A stretch of 64,000 nucleotides of DNA from Herpetosiphon geysericola (lineage in GTDB: Bacteria; Chloroflexota; Chloroflexia; Chloroflexales; Herpetosiphonaceae), in contig NZ_LGKP01000012.1 of the NCBI RefSeq assembly GCF_001306135.1, positions 1 through 64,000 on the forward strand, given 5' to 3'. The notes beneath the pieces were generated by a model that was not told the DNA's origin, searched no databases, and was given only the letters and a program-made list of their open reading frames with translations. Positions 1 to 8,054 of the stretch are shown here, one piece after another. The stretch's first letter is position 1, and every line of letters begins with the position of its first letter. The position numbers were made by a program, and so were the translations under genes.

Positions 1-29
1 TGGGCGGGTGGTGTGGTAGAATGCATGGG

Positions 30-79
30 GAACCTCGTGCTGCTGGTTGGGTGATTGCTTCCAGCATACCACGAGGTTC
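30..79 (+). terminator. Terminator-like hairpin of a gene upstream of the window
   Basis: A ten-base arm (GAACCTCGTG, 30-39) pairs with CACGAGGTTC (70-79), and an inner CTGCTGG/CCAGCA extends the stem. A short T-rich run (TTCTTTG) follows on the plus strand. It probably ends a gene lying left of the window; no coding region is recognisable in bases 1-669. Confidence 0.5.
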
Positions 80-119
80 TTTGTATGCCTATCCCTAAGC
101 CTGTCAGAGCTTAAGTTAC

Positions 120-660
120 CACCTATGGGATAGGTAGGTTAGTCTTAAACCATCAAGGGCACGAACATTTTGCTTCGTGTCCTTTGGGCGTTAAATTTGA
201 TCCACAAAGCGCACGAAGCGCACGAAGCAGCGAAATCACAAAGCACGCGAAGATCGCGAAGGTTAAGTTTTTAGCCACAGATGAGCACAGATTATGATGA
301 TTAGGCTATAGACTTTTGGCTATAGCCTATGGGATTCATCCTCATAATTTCGCAACTCTGCGCCTCTGCGTTAAATTTCATCCACGAAGCAGCGAAACCA
401 CGAAGCACGCGAAGGGCGCGAAGGCTATTTGTAGCCACAAATGCTACAGAGTAGCATGATGATATTCTGCTTAACCACAAATTACCTACATTTCACGAAT
501 AAAATTCCGTAAACTATCGGCAAAATTGGCCACGAGTGAGGAACAATGTTCAATAATACCTAATTAATACGATGTACTAGCGATTATGCATTGACTATAG
601 TGATTATGGGGTAATACCGAGCCGTTATTGCCCCATAGCATCTATTATCTTAGTCAGTGA
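120..660. repeat. Intergenic mosaic of dispersed repeat words
   Basis: No gene is visible here. The stretch is built from short words that recur in other gaps of this window: CCACGAAG/GCACGAAG/GCGAAGG units (199-260 and 379-423), CTCTGCGCCTCTGCGTTAA (about 355-373), a GGCTATAG-type inverted word (302-330), and variants of a TTAGCCACAGATG...CACAGATT word (272-300, 433-462). The promoter of the next gene must lie in the right part (480-660), which is more AT-rich and free of these words. Confidence 0.6.
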
Positions 661-669
661 GGTTGCTTA

Positions 670-2265
670 ATGAAAAACCGCTTCGGGTTAGTGATCACCT
701 TGCTACTCTGCCTACTCTTTGCCATTCCAAGCTCGCTTGCTGCTTCTAATGAGCAGCTCAGTCAGGTTGATCAAGCGCTTGTCAACGTGTTTGATGTCTA
801 CACTGATTTAAATTTTGGTGGAGGACACTGTTGGTCAACGGGAGCAGAATCAAGCAATATCCATACGAGTTGTAATGATCAAATTTCTTCATTAAAAGTT
901 TTAGCTGGATGGTCAGTTCGGGTCTATCGTGACCAAAATTTAACCGGCCCAAGTCGTTGTTTTGTTGAAAACGATCCGGTTTTGACCGATAACACCTATC
1001 AGGATGGAAGTGGTTTAAATGATTCGATGTCGTCATTCGTTGTAAGCAATAGTCCAGTTTGTAGTCCGCTAAACCCTTTAGAAGTCTTTAATGATCCGAG
1101 TTTTCAAGGCCAAACCTGTTTCTCAACTGGTGCAGAGCGTGCTAATTTTCATGCCAGCTGTGATAATGCGATTTCGTCAATAAATTTACGGCCAGGCTGG
1201 TCGATCTGGCTGTTTCGTGATCCAAATCAAGCTGGCCCAAGCGTTTGTTTGAATACAACAGATTCATTCCTCAACGATAATTTCTATAGTGATGGCTCAG
1301 TAGTTAATGATAGTGCTTCCTCTTTTACGCTCTATCAAAAGCCTGGTTGTGGGATTACCCCTGTGCCAACCCCACAACCGCCTTCAACTGAAATGCCTTT
1401 CTTTTCGCAAGTTGACCCTGCGTGGCGCAATGCCAATTTGGGTGGTTGTTCGGCTCCCTGTAATAAAATCGGGGCTTGTGGTTGTACCTTAACCTCAGCC
1501 GCCATGATTTTTAAACATTATGGGGCGAATACGAATCCTGCTATCTTAAGTCAGTGCATGGGTAATAAAGCGTGTCCCTTTGATTGGCGTGTTGGGGCGA
1601 ACTGTAGTATGGGAACGGCGCGTAATCCCCAAAACTATGGATTTAGTTGGGCTAGGTTGCAGCAATTGGTTGCAGCTGGTCCAGTAATATTGGGTATGCG
1701 CCGTGGGTCGAATACCCATTGGGTTGTCGTCTACAAGGGTTCTGGTTCAAGCGCTGCGAACTACACGATTAATGATCCTGGTTATATGGGTGGAGCTGCG
1801 GATTTGCTGAGTTGGAATTATGCTAATTGGACGTATGAGAGGATTGTGACCTATCAACGCACCACAATGCTCACCCAATTGCCAATGGTTGATCTAGCCA
1901 AGGTTTTCACCAAGTATGAAGTTGCATCAACCCCATTGATTAAACCAGCCCAAACCATGCCCAATCCGCTGACGGGAGCGGTTGAGATTTATGAGCGAAC
2001 TGATACCACTATGACGATTGCTTTATCAATTGCAGGTGATTCAGTAGCGAATGTAGAGATGGTCGTTTGGATTGACGGCATGTCTAATGACCAATGGCAA
2101 CCGTTTAGCGAGTATGTGAGTTTACCAAAGGCAGATACAGTCTATGCTCAATTTCGCAATTCAAAAGGAACTAGCGCGATTGTGCAATCGACGATTGTAC
2201 CAGTTGTTGACGTGCCTGAACCACAGTTTTCGGTTGTTGTCCCATTTGTGATTTTGGCACAATAA
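670..2265 (+). CDS. Secreted protein: two crystallin/I36-like domains plus C39-like papain-fold domain
   Basis: Residues 1-25 form a Sec signal peptide. Two similar ~95-residue modules follow (about 38-133 and 136-228). Each opens with an (V)F-x-D-x-x-F-G/Q-G...C-W/F-STG pattern and holds WS-x-R/W-x-x-R-D-x-N-x-x-GPS, typical of beta/gamma-crystallin or peptidase-inhibitor I36-type folds. After a Pro-rich linker (231-243), residues about 244-396 resemble the peptidase C39-like family: ACGCTLTSA with Cys270 at the expected nucleophile position, His350 in NTHWVVV and Asn368-Asp369 in INDPG. The tail is unassigned and ends VVVPFVILAQ, a weak form of the YLP tail seen on other secreted proteins here. 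GAGG lies before the ATG. It is either an extracellular cysteine peptidase with wall- or inhibitor-type modules, or a catalytically altered relative. Confidence 0.75.
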   Translation: MKNRFGLVITLLLCLLFAIPSSLAASNEQLSQVDQALVNVFDVYTDLNFGGGHCWSTGAESSNIHTSCNDQISSLKVLAGWSVRVYRDQNLTGPSRCFVENDPVLTDNTYQDGSGLNDSMSSFVVSNSPVCSPLNPLEVFNDPSFQGQTCFSTGAERANFHASCDNAISSINLRPGWSIWLFRDPNQAGPSVCLNTTDSFLNDNFYSDGSVVNDSASSFTLYQKPGCGITPVPTPQPPSTEMPFFSQVDPAWRNANLGGCSAPCNKIGACGCTLTSAAMIFKHYGANTNPAILSQCMGNKACPFDWRVGANCSMGTARNPQNYGFSWARLQQLVAAGPVILGMRRGSNTHWVVVYKGSGSSAANYTINDPGYMGGAADLLSWNYANWTYERIVTYQRTTMLTQLPMVDLAKVFTKYEVASTPLIKPAQTMPNPLTGAVEIYERTDTTMTIALSIAGDSVANVEMVVWIDGMSNDQWQPFSEYVSLPKADTVYAQFRNSKGTSAIVQSTIVPVVDVPEPQFSVVVPFVILAQ

Positions 2266-2333
2266 GCTTTGGATAATGTTCTGCCATTGGCTAAAATACC
2301 AAACACAATTGGTGTCCAGTAGCAGAACGTTAC

Positions 2334-2573
2334 TTACTGCCGAGGTTGAGCTTTCCAATCGAAGCCACTCCGCCGCTCAAGTTTGTATAAACAGATGGTT
2401 AATGCGCGAATATTTGAAACCTGCATTTTGGCGTAAATATTGCGCAAATGGGTGCGCACGGTGGTGATGCTAATGCTTAAGTGGCCTGCGATTTCTTCGC
2501 AACTATAGCCAATAATGCTCATTTCAGCGATTTCTAGCTCACGTGGGGTTGGCTGGTCGATCCATGGAGGCAT
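2334..2573 (-). CDS. Stand-alone LuxR-type HTH protein (79 aa)
   Basis: Nearly the whole protein is one GerE/LuxR-type DNA-binding helix-turn-helix: TPRELEIAEMSIIGYSCEEI, then ISITTVRTHLRNIYAKM, with the usual E, G, EIA, TV, H and N/IYAK landmarks. There is no receiver, PAS or autoinducer domain, so it is either an orphan effector or works with an unlinked partner. A GGGAG ribosome site precedes the ATG. It converges with the secreted C39-like gene on the other strand. It is known in the family that small HTH-only LuxR proteins can regulate or antagonise full-length regulators; its target here is unknown. Confidence 0.8.
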   Translation of the reverse strand: MPPWIDQPTPRELEIAEMSIIGYSCEEIAGHLSISITTVRTHLRNIYAKMQVSNIRALTICLYKLERRSGFDWKAQPRQ

Positions 2574-2729
2574 AGGATTCTCCCTTTGCTAAGGCCTTAA
2601 CTGCATGATCGTGCGATAGCGATCAACAGCTCTATTGGTGGTAGATATGGCTCGTTATACCTTAGCATTGACGGGATTAAAATCCAGCTAGGGAATCCTA
2701 CTAGTGCATACCCAAAACCTGCCTAAAAC

Positions 2730-2774
2730 CACCAAGCCCGCAGTGCTGAGTAGGGCAGCGCTGCGGGCTTGGTG
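2730..2774 (-). terminator. Rho-independent terminator of hpd
   Basis: A 19-base arm starting CACCAAGCCCGCAG pairs with its complement after a seven-base loop, with one imperfect pair. On the minus strand a TTTT run follows. It sits just after the stop of the dioxygenase gene that ends at 2786. Confidence 0.85.
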
Positions 2775-2785
2775 CTGGCGATTAA

Positions 2786-3907
2786 TTACAAATTGCCACG
2801 TTTGGCTTGTTCACGTTCAATCGCTTCAAAAAGGGCTTTAAAGTTGCCTGCGCCAAAGCCACGGCTGCCCTTGCGTTGAATAATCTCGTAAAACACGGTT
2901 GGGCGGTCGCCAACTGGTTTGGTGAAGATTTGCAAGAGATAGCCTTCGTCGTCGCGATCAACCAAAATACCCAATTCTTGTAAAGTATTGTAGTCTTCGT
3001 CGATATGGCCGACGCGGCCTGCCAACGCTGAGTAGTAGGTATCTGGGGTGCGCAAAAATTCTACGCCATTATCGCGTAAATGCTTGACAGTTTGAATAAT
3101 GTCAGGCGTAATCAAGGCAATGTGCTGAGCACCTGGGCCACAATAATAATCGAGATATTCGTCGATTTGCGATTTTTTGCGGCCTTCTGCTGGCTCGTTG
3201 ATTGGGAATTTGATCCGGCCTGTGCCGTTTTGGACGACTTTCGACATCAAGGCACTATATTCGGTGGAAATATCGTCGTCGGTAAATTGTTGCAATTGGC
3301 TAAAACCGAGGATGCGGGCATAGAAATTGACCCATTCATCCATTTTGCCAAGCTCGACGTTGCCCACGATATGGTCAACTGCTGCCAAGCCTGTTGATTC
3401 CGACTTGGGTGGGTTTTTGACTTTGTTGTAACCAGGCATAAACGTGCCTGTGTAGCCGTCGCGCTCAACGAAGGTATGGACTGTATCGCCGTAGGTGCGA
3501 ATCGTTGCTTTGACGACTTTGCCCCATTTGCTTTCCAAGACAGTTGGCTCAAGCACAGCGGTTGCGCCACGGGCTAAGGCTGCTTCAAACGCCGAAGTCG
3601 CATTTTCAACTTCGAGCGCAATATCCTTTACGCCGTCGCCGTGCAATTTTACATGCTCGGCAATTGGCGAATCGGGATTAAGCGCGCCAGTCAGGACCAA
3701 GCGAATATTGCGTTGTTGCATGACAAACGAAACGCGGTCGCGGCTGCCAGTTTCCAAGCCTGCATAGGCAACCGGCGTAAAACCAAAGGCCGTCCGATAG
3801 TAATGAGCTGCTTGGCGCGCATTACCAACATACATTTCGACATAATCGATGCCACGTAACGCTAAAGGATCAGTCGTAGTGGTGGTTTCTTGTTCTGCCA
3901 TCGTCAT
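2786..3907 (-). CDS. hpd: 4-hydroxyphenylpyruvate dioxygenase
   Basis: This non-haem Fe(II) enzyme turns 4-hydroxyphenylpyruvate into homogentisate with O2, the second step of tyrosine breakdown. At 373 residues it has normal length and the two vicinal-oxygen-chelate halves (about 18-150 and 174-355). The iron ligands are visible: His179 (AVDHIVGN), His262 (GAQHIALIT) and Glu341 (VFYEIIQRKG). The C-terminal RGFGAGNFKALFEAIE helix that closes the active site is present. The ATG at 3907 has AAGGAG upstream. A TrmB-type regulator lies 34 bases upstream on the same strand, then homogentisate dioxygenase, so the three probably share a pathway and perhaps control. Fumarylacetoacetase and maleylacetoacetate isomerase are not in the window. 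Confidence 0.95.
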   Translation of the reverse strand: MTMAEQETTTTTDPLALRGIDYVEMYVGNARQAAHYYRTAFGFTPVAYAGLETGSRDRVSFVMQQRNIRLVLTGALNPDSPIAEHVKLHGDGVKDIALEVENATSAFEAALARGATAVLEPTVLESKWGKVVKATIRTYGDTVHTFVERDGYTGTFMPGYNKVKNPPKSESTGLAAVDHIVGNVELGKMDEWVNFYARILGFSQLQQFTDDDISTEYSALMSKVVQNGTGRIKFPINEPAEGRKKSQIDEYLDYYCGPGAQHIALITPDIIQTVKHLRDNGVEFLRTPDTYYSALAGRVGHIDEDYNTLQELGILVDRDDEGYLLQIFTKPVGDRPTVFYEIIQRKGSRGFGAGNFKALFEAIEREQAKRGNL

Positions 3908-3941
3908 TGATAGGCTCCTTCTGATGAAAACGCCGCAACAA

Positions 3942-4751
3942 TTACTCGCTATAGGGCTGAGCTTGCGCCCAGAATGCCTCGAACGCTACCCGCAGGGTTT
4001 GCGCTAGCGATGGGTGATTCAAACATAACGCCGTGATCGATGGTCGCCCCGTGATGGGATCTTGCAGTGAAAGCAAAGCCACCCGACCATCAAATAAGTT
4101 CATTTTAATTGGCAGTTGTGGCACGAACCGCAATTCTTGGCCAAGACTACGAAATTGGGCCAACACTGGCCGCAATTGCTCATCTTCCAAGGCACTCAGC
4201 TCATATAAAGCCCGATATTGCACGCCGCGCGAGCGTGGTTCTCGCACTTCGGCCACATTTTCCTCTAGGCTCGAAACCAGGGGCCGTTTGAAACAGGCCA
4301 AAATTTCGTGGTCGGCTTGTTGAGCCAAAGTCCAAGCACGGGCGCTAATCTGGCGTGGGTCAAGCAACACATCAATATAATCCAACGGATTATCTTCGTT
4401 GCTGCCTTCGGTGTAGATCGGTTGCATGGTTGCAACCAAGCTTTGGGCGATGGTTTGGGCATCGGCCAATTCGCGTTCCATCACGCTGCGCCGCTCGGCA
4501 AGTAGGGCTGGCAAAGCTTGTTCTGGAGCGACCGCCACAAAGGTGCGGCGTGGCCCCATCCGTTCATGAGCTAGGCCTTTGCTAGACAACGATTGCAACA
4601 CATCGTAAATTCGCTGGCGCGGAATGCTGGTATGGGTTGCGAGTTGCGCCGCCGAGAACGATTGCCGACCAAGTAGCCCCAAATAGGCCGTTGATTCATA
4701 GCGACTTAAGCCTAAATCACTGAGTTGATCAATGAGAGATTCATCGTGCAT
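3942..4751 (-). CDS. TrmB-family transcriptional regulator
   Basis: The N-terminus is a winged helix typical of TrmB proteins: LGLSRYESTAYLGLLG, then SIPRQRIYDVLQSLSSKGLA. A Glu/Ala-rich helix (ALPALLAERRSVMERELADA) follows, then a C-terminal effector domain containing a DPRQISARAWTLAQQADHEI segment. Family members bind a sugar or other small ligand through the C-terminal part. Lying between the two tyrosine-degradation genes, this one may sense a pathway intermediate; that is inference from position only. The start is uncertain: the ATG at 4751 is chosen because it places the HTH at the usual distance, but in-frame GTG codons at 4760 and 4763 are possible and no strong ribosome site decides. 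Confidence 0.85.
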   Translation of the reverse strand: MHDESLIDQLSDLGLSRYESTAYLGLLGRQSFSAAQLATHTSIPRQRIYDVLQSLSSKGLAHERMGPRRTFVAVAPEQALPALLAERRSVMERELADAQTIAQSLVATMQPIYTEGSNEDNPLDYIDVLLDPRQISARAWTLAQQADHEILACFKRPLVSSLEENVAEVREPRSRGVQYRALYELSALEDEQLRPVLAQFRSLGQELRFVPQLPIKMNLFDGRVALLSLQDPITGRPSITALCLNHPSLAQTLRVAFEAFWAQAQPYSE

Positions 4752-4958
4752 TGGTGTCACCACTGCCTAGTGGTGCTATTGTAGCGAGTTGTCGAATGCT
4801 TGTCAATCATGCGCAAAGGCCACAGTCAGCACCGAAATTTGATTCAGGATGGGATCGTTACCAAGTGTATGATTGGCGCGATCTGCATAGCCAAATTGTA
4901 CTACGCCGGGTGACTCGCAAAAATGCAGCTTGATTCATGCCTAAACTCTTAAACGAAG

Positions 4959-4987
4959 ACCCCTCTTCCAGCAAATGGAAGAGGGGT
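4959..4987 (-). terminator. Terminator of hmgA
   Basis: A perfect 12-bp stem, ACCCCTCTTCCA paired with TGGAAGAGGGGT, with a five-base loop lies just beyond the stop of homogentisate dioxygenase (5014). The T-tract on the minus strand is weak (TCTTCGTTT). Confidence 0.75.
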
Positions 4988-5013
4988 GTTGATTGGTTTA
5001 GCGATTGAGCTTT

Positions 5014-6171
5014 TTAGTGGTTGACCCATGAATAGGTATAGCTTGGTTCTTCGAGGCTCAAGGCTTCTTTGGTCAAATACAGTGGCTTGAAGGTATCGAC
5101 CATCACTGCCAATTCTTCGGTCGCTGCCTTGCCAATCGATCCCTCGACGGTGCCTGGGTGCGGCCCGTGCGGCATTCCCGATGGGTGCAAGGTAATCGAG
5201 CCAAGATCAACGCCGCGTCTTGACATAAAATTGCCTTCAACATAATACAGCACTTCATCACTCTCAACATTTGAGTGATTGTAGGGTGCTGGAATCGCCT
5301 CAGGATGATAATCAAACATGCGTGGTACAAACGAGCAGACTACAAAATTTGGTCCGCTGAAGGTTTGATGCACTGGTGGCGGTTGATGCACACGCCCAGT
5401 AATTGGCTCGAAATCTTCAATATTGAAGGCAAATGGATAGAGATAACCATCCCAGCCAACCACATCAAATGGATGATGGTCGAGCACATGCTTGGTCATG
5501 CGGCCATGGGCACGCACATGCACGGCAAACTCGCCTTTTTCATCATGCGGTGTAAGCTCTAGCGGCACCCGAATATCGCGCTCGCAGAACGGTGCATGCT
5601 CGAGCAATTGGCCATGTTCGTTGCGATAACGGTTGGGGGTGGTGATTTCACCCATGGTTTCAAGCACCAACATTTTGGTTGGCGTGCCATTGGTGTTGAC
5701 CCGATAGGTTGTGCCGATCGGAATCACCAAATAATCGCCACGGCGATAGGGAATATTGCCGAAAATCGTTTCGAGCACGCCCTCGCCTTCGTGAATGAAG
5801 AGCATTTCATCGCCTTCGCCATTGCGATAAAAATACGTTTGCGGCTCGGTTGGGTGGACAATTCCCATGCGTACATCGTTGTTGACCAACAACATCCTGC
5901 GACCACCGATGGGATCGCCGCCTGGTTTGTGGGCAAAGGTTTTGAGGTGGCGATGGCGCAGCGCCCCATCTGGCTCCAACTCGATCGCGGTTGAACCAAG
6001 GTCTTCGACTTTGAGAATCGCAGTTGGTGGATAATGGTGATACAACAGGGCTTCGACCCCGCTAAATCCCTTGGTTCCCATCAACTGTTCCGAATACAAC
6101 GAACCATCTGGCTTGCGAAATTGGGTATGGCGCTTGTGTGGAATGTTGCCAAGTTTGTGGTAGAAGGGCAT
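5014..6171 (-). CDS. hmgA: Homogentisate 1,2-dioxygenase
   Basis: This enzyme opens the ring of homogentisate to maleylacetoacetate, the step after 4-hydroxyphenylpyruvate dioxygenase. The start is set at the ATG at 6171 (MPFYHKLGNIPHKRHTQFR): it has GGGAGG six bases upstream and matches the usual N-terminus, whereas the 30 codons before it look non-coding. The product is 385 residues, a bacterial-type HGO. The C-terminal cupin carries the likely iron ligands in PYNHSNVESDE and in HPSGMPHGPHPG, plus the family motif YYVEGNFMSRRG. It is the first gene of the hmgA, trmB-like, hpd run, but a terminator follows it and about 260 bases separate it from the regulator. Confidence 0.93.
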   Translation of the reverse strand: MPFYHKLGNIPHKRHTQFRKPDGSLYSEQLMGTKGFSGVEALLYHHYPPTAILKVEDLGSTAIELEPDGALRHRHLKTFAHKPGGDPIGGRRMLLVNNDVRMGIVHPTEPQTYFYRNGEGDEMLFIHEGEGVLETIFGNIPYRRGDYLVIPIGTTYRVNTNGTPTKMLVLETMGEITTPNRYRNEHGQLLEHAPFCERDIRVPLELTPHDEKGEFAVHVRAHGRMTKHVLDHHPFDVVGWDGYLYPFAFNIEDFEPITGRVHQPPPVHQTFSGPNFVVCSFVPRMFDYHPEAIPAPYNHSNVESDEVLYYVEGNFMSRRGVDLGSITLHPSGMPHGPHPGTVEGSIGKAATEELAVMVDTFKPLYLTKEALSLEEPSYTYSWVNH

Positions 6172-6640
6172 CTTCGACCTCCCGCAAAAATGAAAACGAC
6201 AAGACCAATTCAGCCCTACTTCTGTATTGGCCAGCACGTTGATTATAATCCAAATTGGCACGTTGGGTAAAGTTAGAGCATAGAAAATATTGATCCACGA
6301 AGGACACGAAGCTACACGAAGGACGATAGGCTATAGGCTTTGGGGTAGCGGAAGTTGGTTGGGATTCTCCATGATCGACCAAAAGCTTTAGCCACGAATT
6401 GCACGAATTGCACGAATTATGCTTCTATTAATAAAATTAGTGTCTGCCCCCTGACTTCCGATCTCCGATTCCCGATCCCCATTTTAGCTTTTGCCTTCTG
6501 ACTTTTGCCTTTTGAATTTGACTTCATCCTTGCCGTTGGCCATAAATTGGCACAGATTGCTACAGATGGTGAGGATTATGTTCTATGCTCTATGCTCTTT
6601 TTTGACTTCATCCTTGTTAACAACTTGCTCATCAAAAGCG
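6172..6640. repeat. Intergenic mosaic of dispersed repeat words
   Basis: No gene is visible in this gap. In order it holds: CCACGAAGGACACGAAG...ACACGAAGG (6294-6325), a GGCTATAGGCTTTGG word (6327-6342), a TAGCCACGAATTGCACGAATT word (6391-6420), a string of GATC/GATTCCCGATCCCC units (6455-6480), CTTTTGCC/CTGACTTTTGCCTTTTGA units (6484-6520), GGCACAGATTGCTACAGATGG (6550-6570) and TTCTATGCTCTATGCTC (6579-6597). The same words recur at 120-520, 13950-14290, 24050-24190 and 24480-24550 in different orders. Confidence 0.65.
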
Positions 6641-6641
6641 G

Positions 6642-6670
6642 TTGACGCTACTAGGTAACTCAAGTAAGAT
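6642..6670 (+). promoter_or_regulatory. Predicted sigma-70-type promoter of the rseP operon
   Basis: TTGACG (6642-6647) and TAAGAT (6665-6670) are separated by exactly 17 bases, 49 bases ahead of the rseP ATG. Spacing and hexamers fit a housekeeping promoter. Confidence 0.6.
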
Positions 6671-6718
6671 TCAATCGCGGCTTGCGTAGCCGTACACCAC
6701 TATCCACGGGAGATCTTT

Positions 6719-7816
6719 ATGGATTTTAGCAGTTTGGCGTGGCTTGCGGTTATTCCCGCTTTAGGCTTTTTAGTTGTTGTTCATGAGCTGGGCCACTATT
6801 GGGTTGGCCGCAAAATGGGCATTAAGATCGAAGAATTTGGCATTGGGTTACCGCCACGCGCCAAAGTGTTGTTCGTGCGCAAGGGCATTCCGTTTACGCT
6901 CAACTGGCTACCACTTGGCGGCTTTGTGCGCTTTGCTGGCGAAGAAGGCGGCTTTGACGACCCCGATAGCCTTGCTTCTGCACCACCCCGGCGCCGGATT
7001 CCAGTGATGGCAGCTGGCGTAATTGCCAATGTGATTACTGCAATCATTATGTTTGCAGTTATTTTTGCAATTTGGGGCTACCCAAACCTTGATAAAGTGA
7101 TGGTTGCTTCAACCGACGAATTTGCCTCGAAAGCAGGCTTTGTGGTTGAAGATGTGTTTGTCTCGATTAATGGCTCGCCGATTAGTGCCGATGAAGATGT
7201 GCGCCGTTTGGTCGAAACCAGTGCAGGCAAACCAGTCGATGTGATTGTGCAGCGTGATGGGGTTGAACAAACCTTGAGCGTTACGCCCCAATATAGTGCC
7301 GAAGCGCAACGCTATCGCTTTGGGGTTGGCTTGGGCAATCCCCGCGAATCAGTTAATATTTTTCAAGCAATCGTCAATGGGTTTACCTATAGTTTTCGCT
7401 TGCTTGGCGAGATGTTTATGGGTTTTGCGATGTTGATTGGCGGTTTGCTGGGCACGAATCCAGCGCCAGAAGGTGGCTTGGCTGGTCCAGTCGGTATCGC
7501 CCGCCTGACGGGGCAAGTAGCCCGCTCAGGCTTGCGCGATTACCTGAATTTTACCGCCTTGTTGAGCTTGAACTTGGCCTTGATCAACATTCTGCCAATT
7601 CCAGCGCTTGATGGTAGCCGGATTATTTTTGCCTTGATCGAAGCCATTCGACGCAAAAAAATTCCGCCCGAGCGCGAAGCAGTGGTGCATGCAATTGGCA
7701 TGATGATGTTGCTTGGTCTGATGCTGTTAATTACGGTTTCCGACGTGCGCAATATCATTAGTGGCGAGCCAGCGATTACCATGCCGCCAACGCCAACCCC
7801 AATCGTTAGACCGTAA
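6719..7816 (+). CDS. rseP: Site-2 intramembrane zinc protease, RseP family
   Basis: An integral-membrane metalloprotease that cuts transmembrane segments, classically of anti-sigma factors. The zinc-binding HELGH is residues 22-26 in the first membrane segment. A further segment lies near 100-120, a PDZ domain at about 125-190 (FVEDVFVSINGSPI region), and the second catalytic motif, NILPIPALDGSR, near residue 290 supplies the third zinc ligand Asp. The 365 residues match single-PDZ bacterial members. A GGGAG ribosome site and a good upstream promoter support the start. It heads a close-packed operon; the Cas4-like ORF begins four bases after its stop. In many bacteria rseP lies by dxr and ispG; that context is absent here. 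Confidence 0.93.
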   Translation: MDFSSLAWLAVIPALGFLVVVHELGHYWVGRKMGIKIEEFGIGLPPRAKVLFVRKGIPFTLNWLPLGGFVRFAGEEGGFDDPDSLASAPPRRRIPVMAAGVIANVITAIIMFAVIFAIWGYPNLDKVMVASTDEFASKAGFVVEDVFVSINGSPISADEDVRRLVETSAGKPVDVIVQRDGVEQTLSVTPQYSAEAQRYRFGVGLGNPRESVNIFQAIVNGFTYSFRLLGEMFMGFAMLIGGLLGTNPAPEGGLAGPVGIARLTGQVARSGLRDYLNFTALLSLNLALINILPIPALDGSRIIFALIEAIRRKKIPPEREAVVHAIGMMMLLGLMLLITVSDVRNIISGEPAITMPPTPTPIVRP

Positions 7817-7820
7817 GCCA

Positions 7821-8054
7821 ATGCCAGCGCGTAAGCCGATTATCCGCGCCAGCGAGCTTGGCGAATATGATTTTTGTGCCAGAGCTTGGTGGTTGCGGCG
7901 TGAATGCGGCTGGCAAGGACGCTTTCCTGAACGTTTAGCCCAAGGCGAAGTGGCGCATCAACGCCATGGCCGGGATCTTCAACAAAGCCAATGGTTGCGC
8001 ACTGTAGCCATTGGTTTGTTGTTGCTGGCTGGCTTAGCTTTGGTATTTGCATGA
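7821..8054 (+). CDS. Cas4-like nuclease, N-terminal half with membrane anchor
   Basis: This 77-residue protein starts at an ATG four bases after rseP. SELGEYDFCARAWWLRREC resembles the beginning of Cas4/RecB-like exonucleases, where one Cys (here Cys19) is the first ligand of an Fe-S cluster before a K/R-x-x-W-L-R helix. GEVAHQRHGRD matches the following family element. The protein then ends in a hydrophobic helix (VAIGLLLLAGLALVFA) and stops. The next ORF starts in the ATGA that overlaps this stop, begins with a second hydrophobic helix and carries the rest of the nuclease. I read the two as halves of one split protein joined by a membrane hairpin. The family call is from motifs by eye. Confidence 0.7.
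   Translation: MPARKPIIRASELGEYDFCARAWWLRRECGWQGRFPERLAQGEVAHQRHGRDLQQSQWLRTVAIGLLLLAGLALVFA

Noticed and set aside
1..669. Insertion sequence or transposon remnant in the repeat-rich left end
   Set aside because: No transposase fragment or terminal inverted repeats with target duplication could be found; only short words recur.
2276..2467. 63-codon plus-strand frame after the C39-like gene
   Set aside because: Mostly opposite the LuxR-type HTH gene, which has clear family motifs and a ribosome site.
7991..8050. Earlier start for the second Cas4-like half
   Set aside because: It would add 20 residues reading through the end of the first half in another frame; the ATGA junction at 8051 gives a better start next to the membrane helix.
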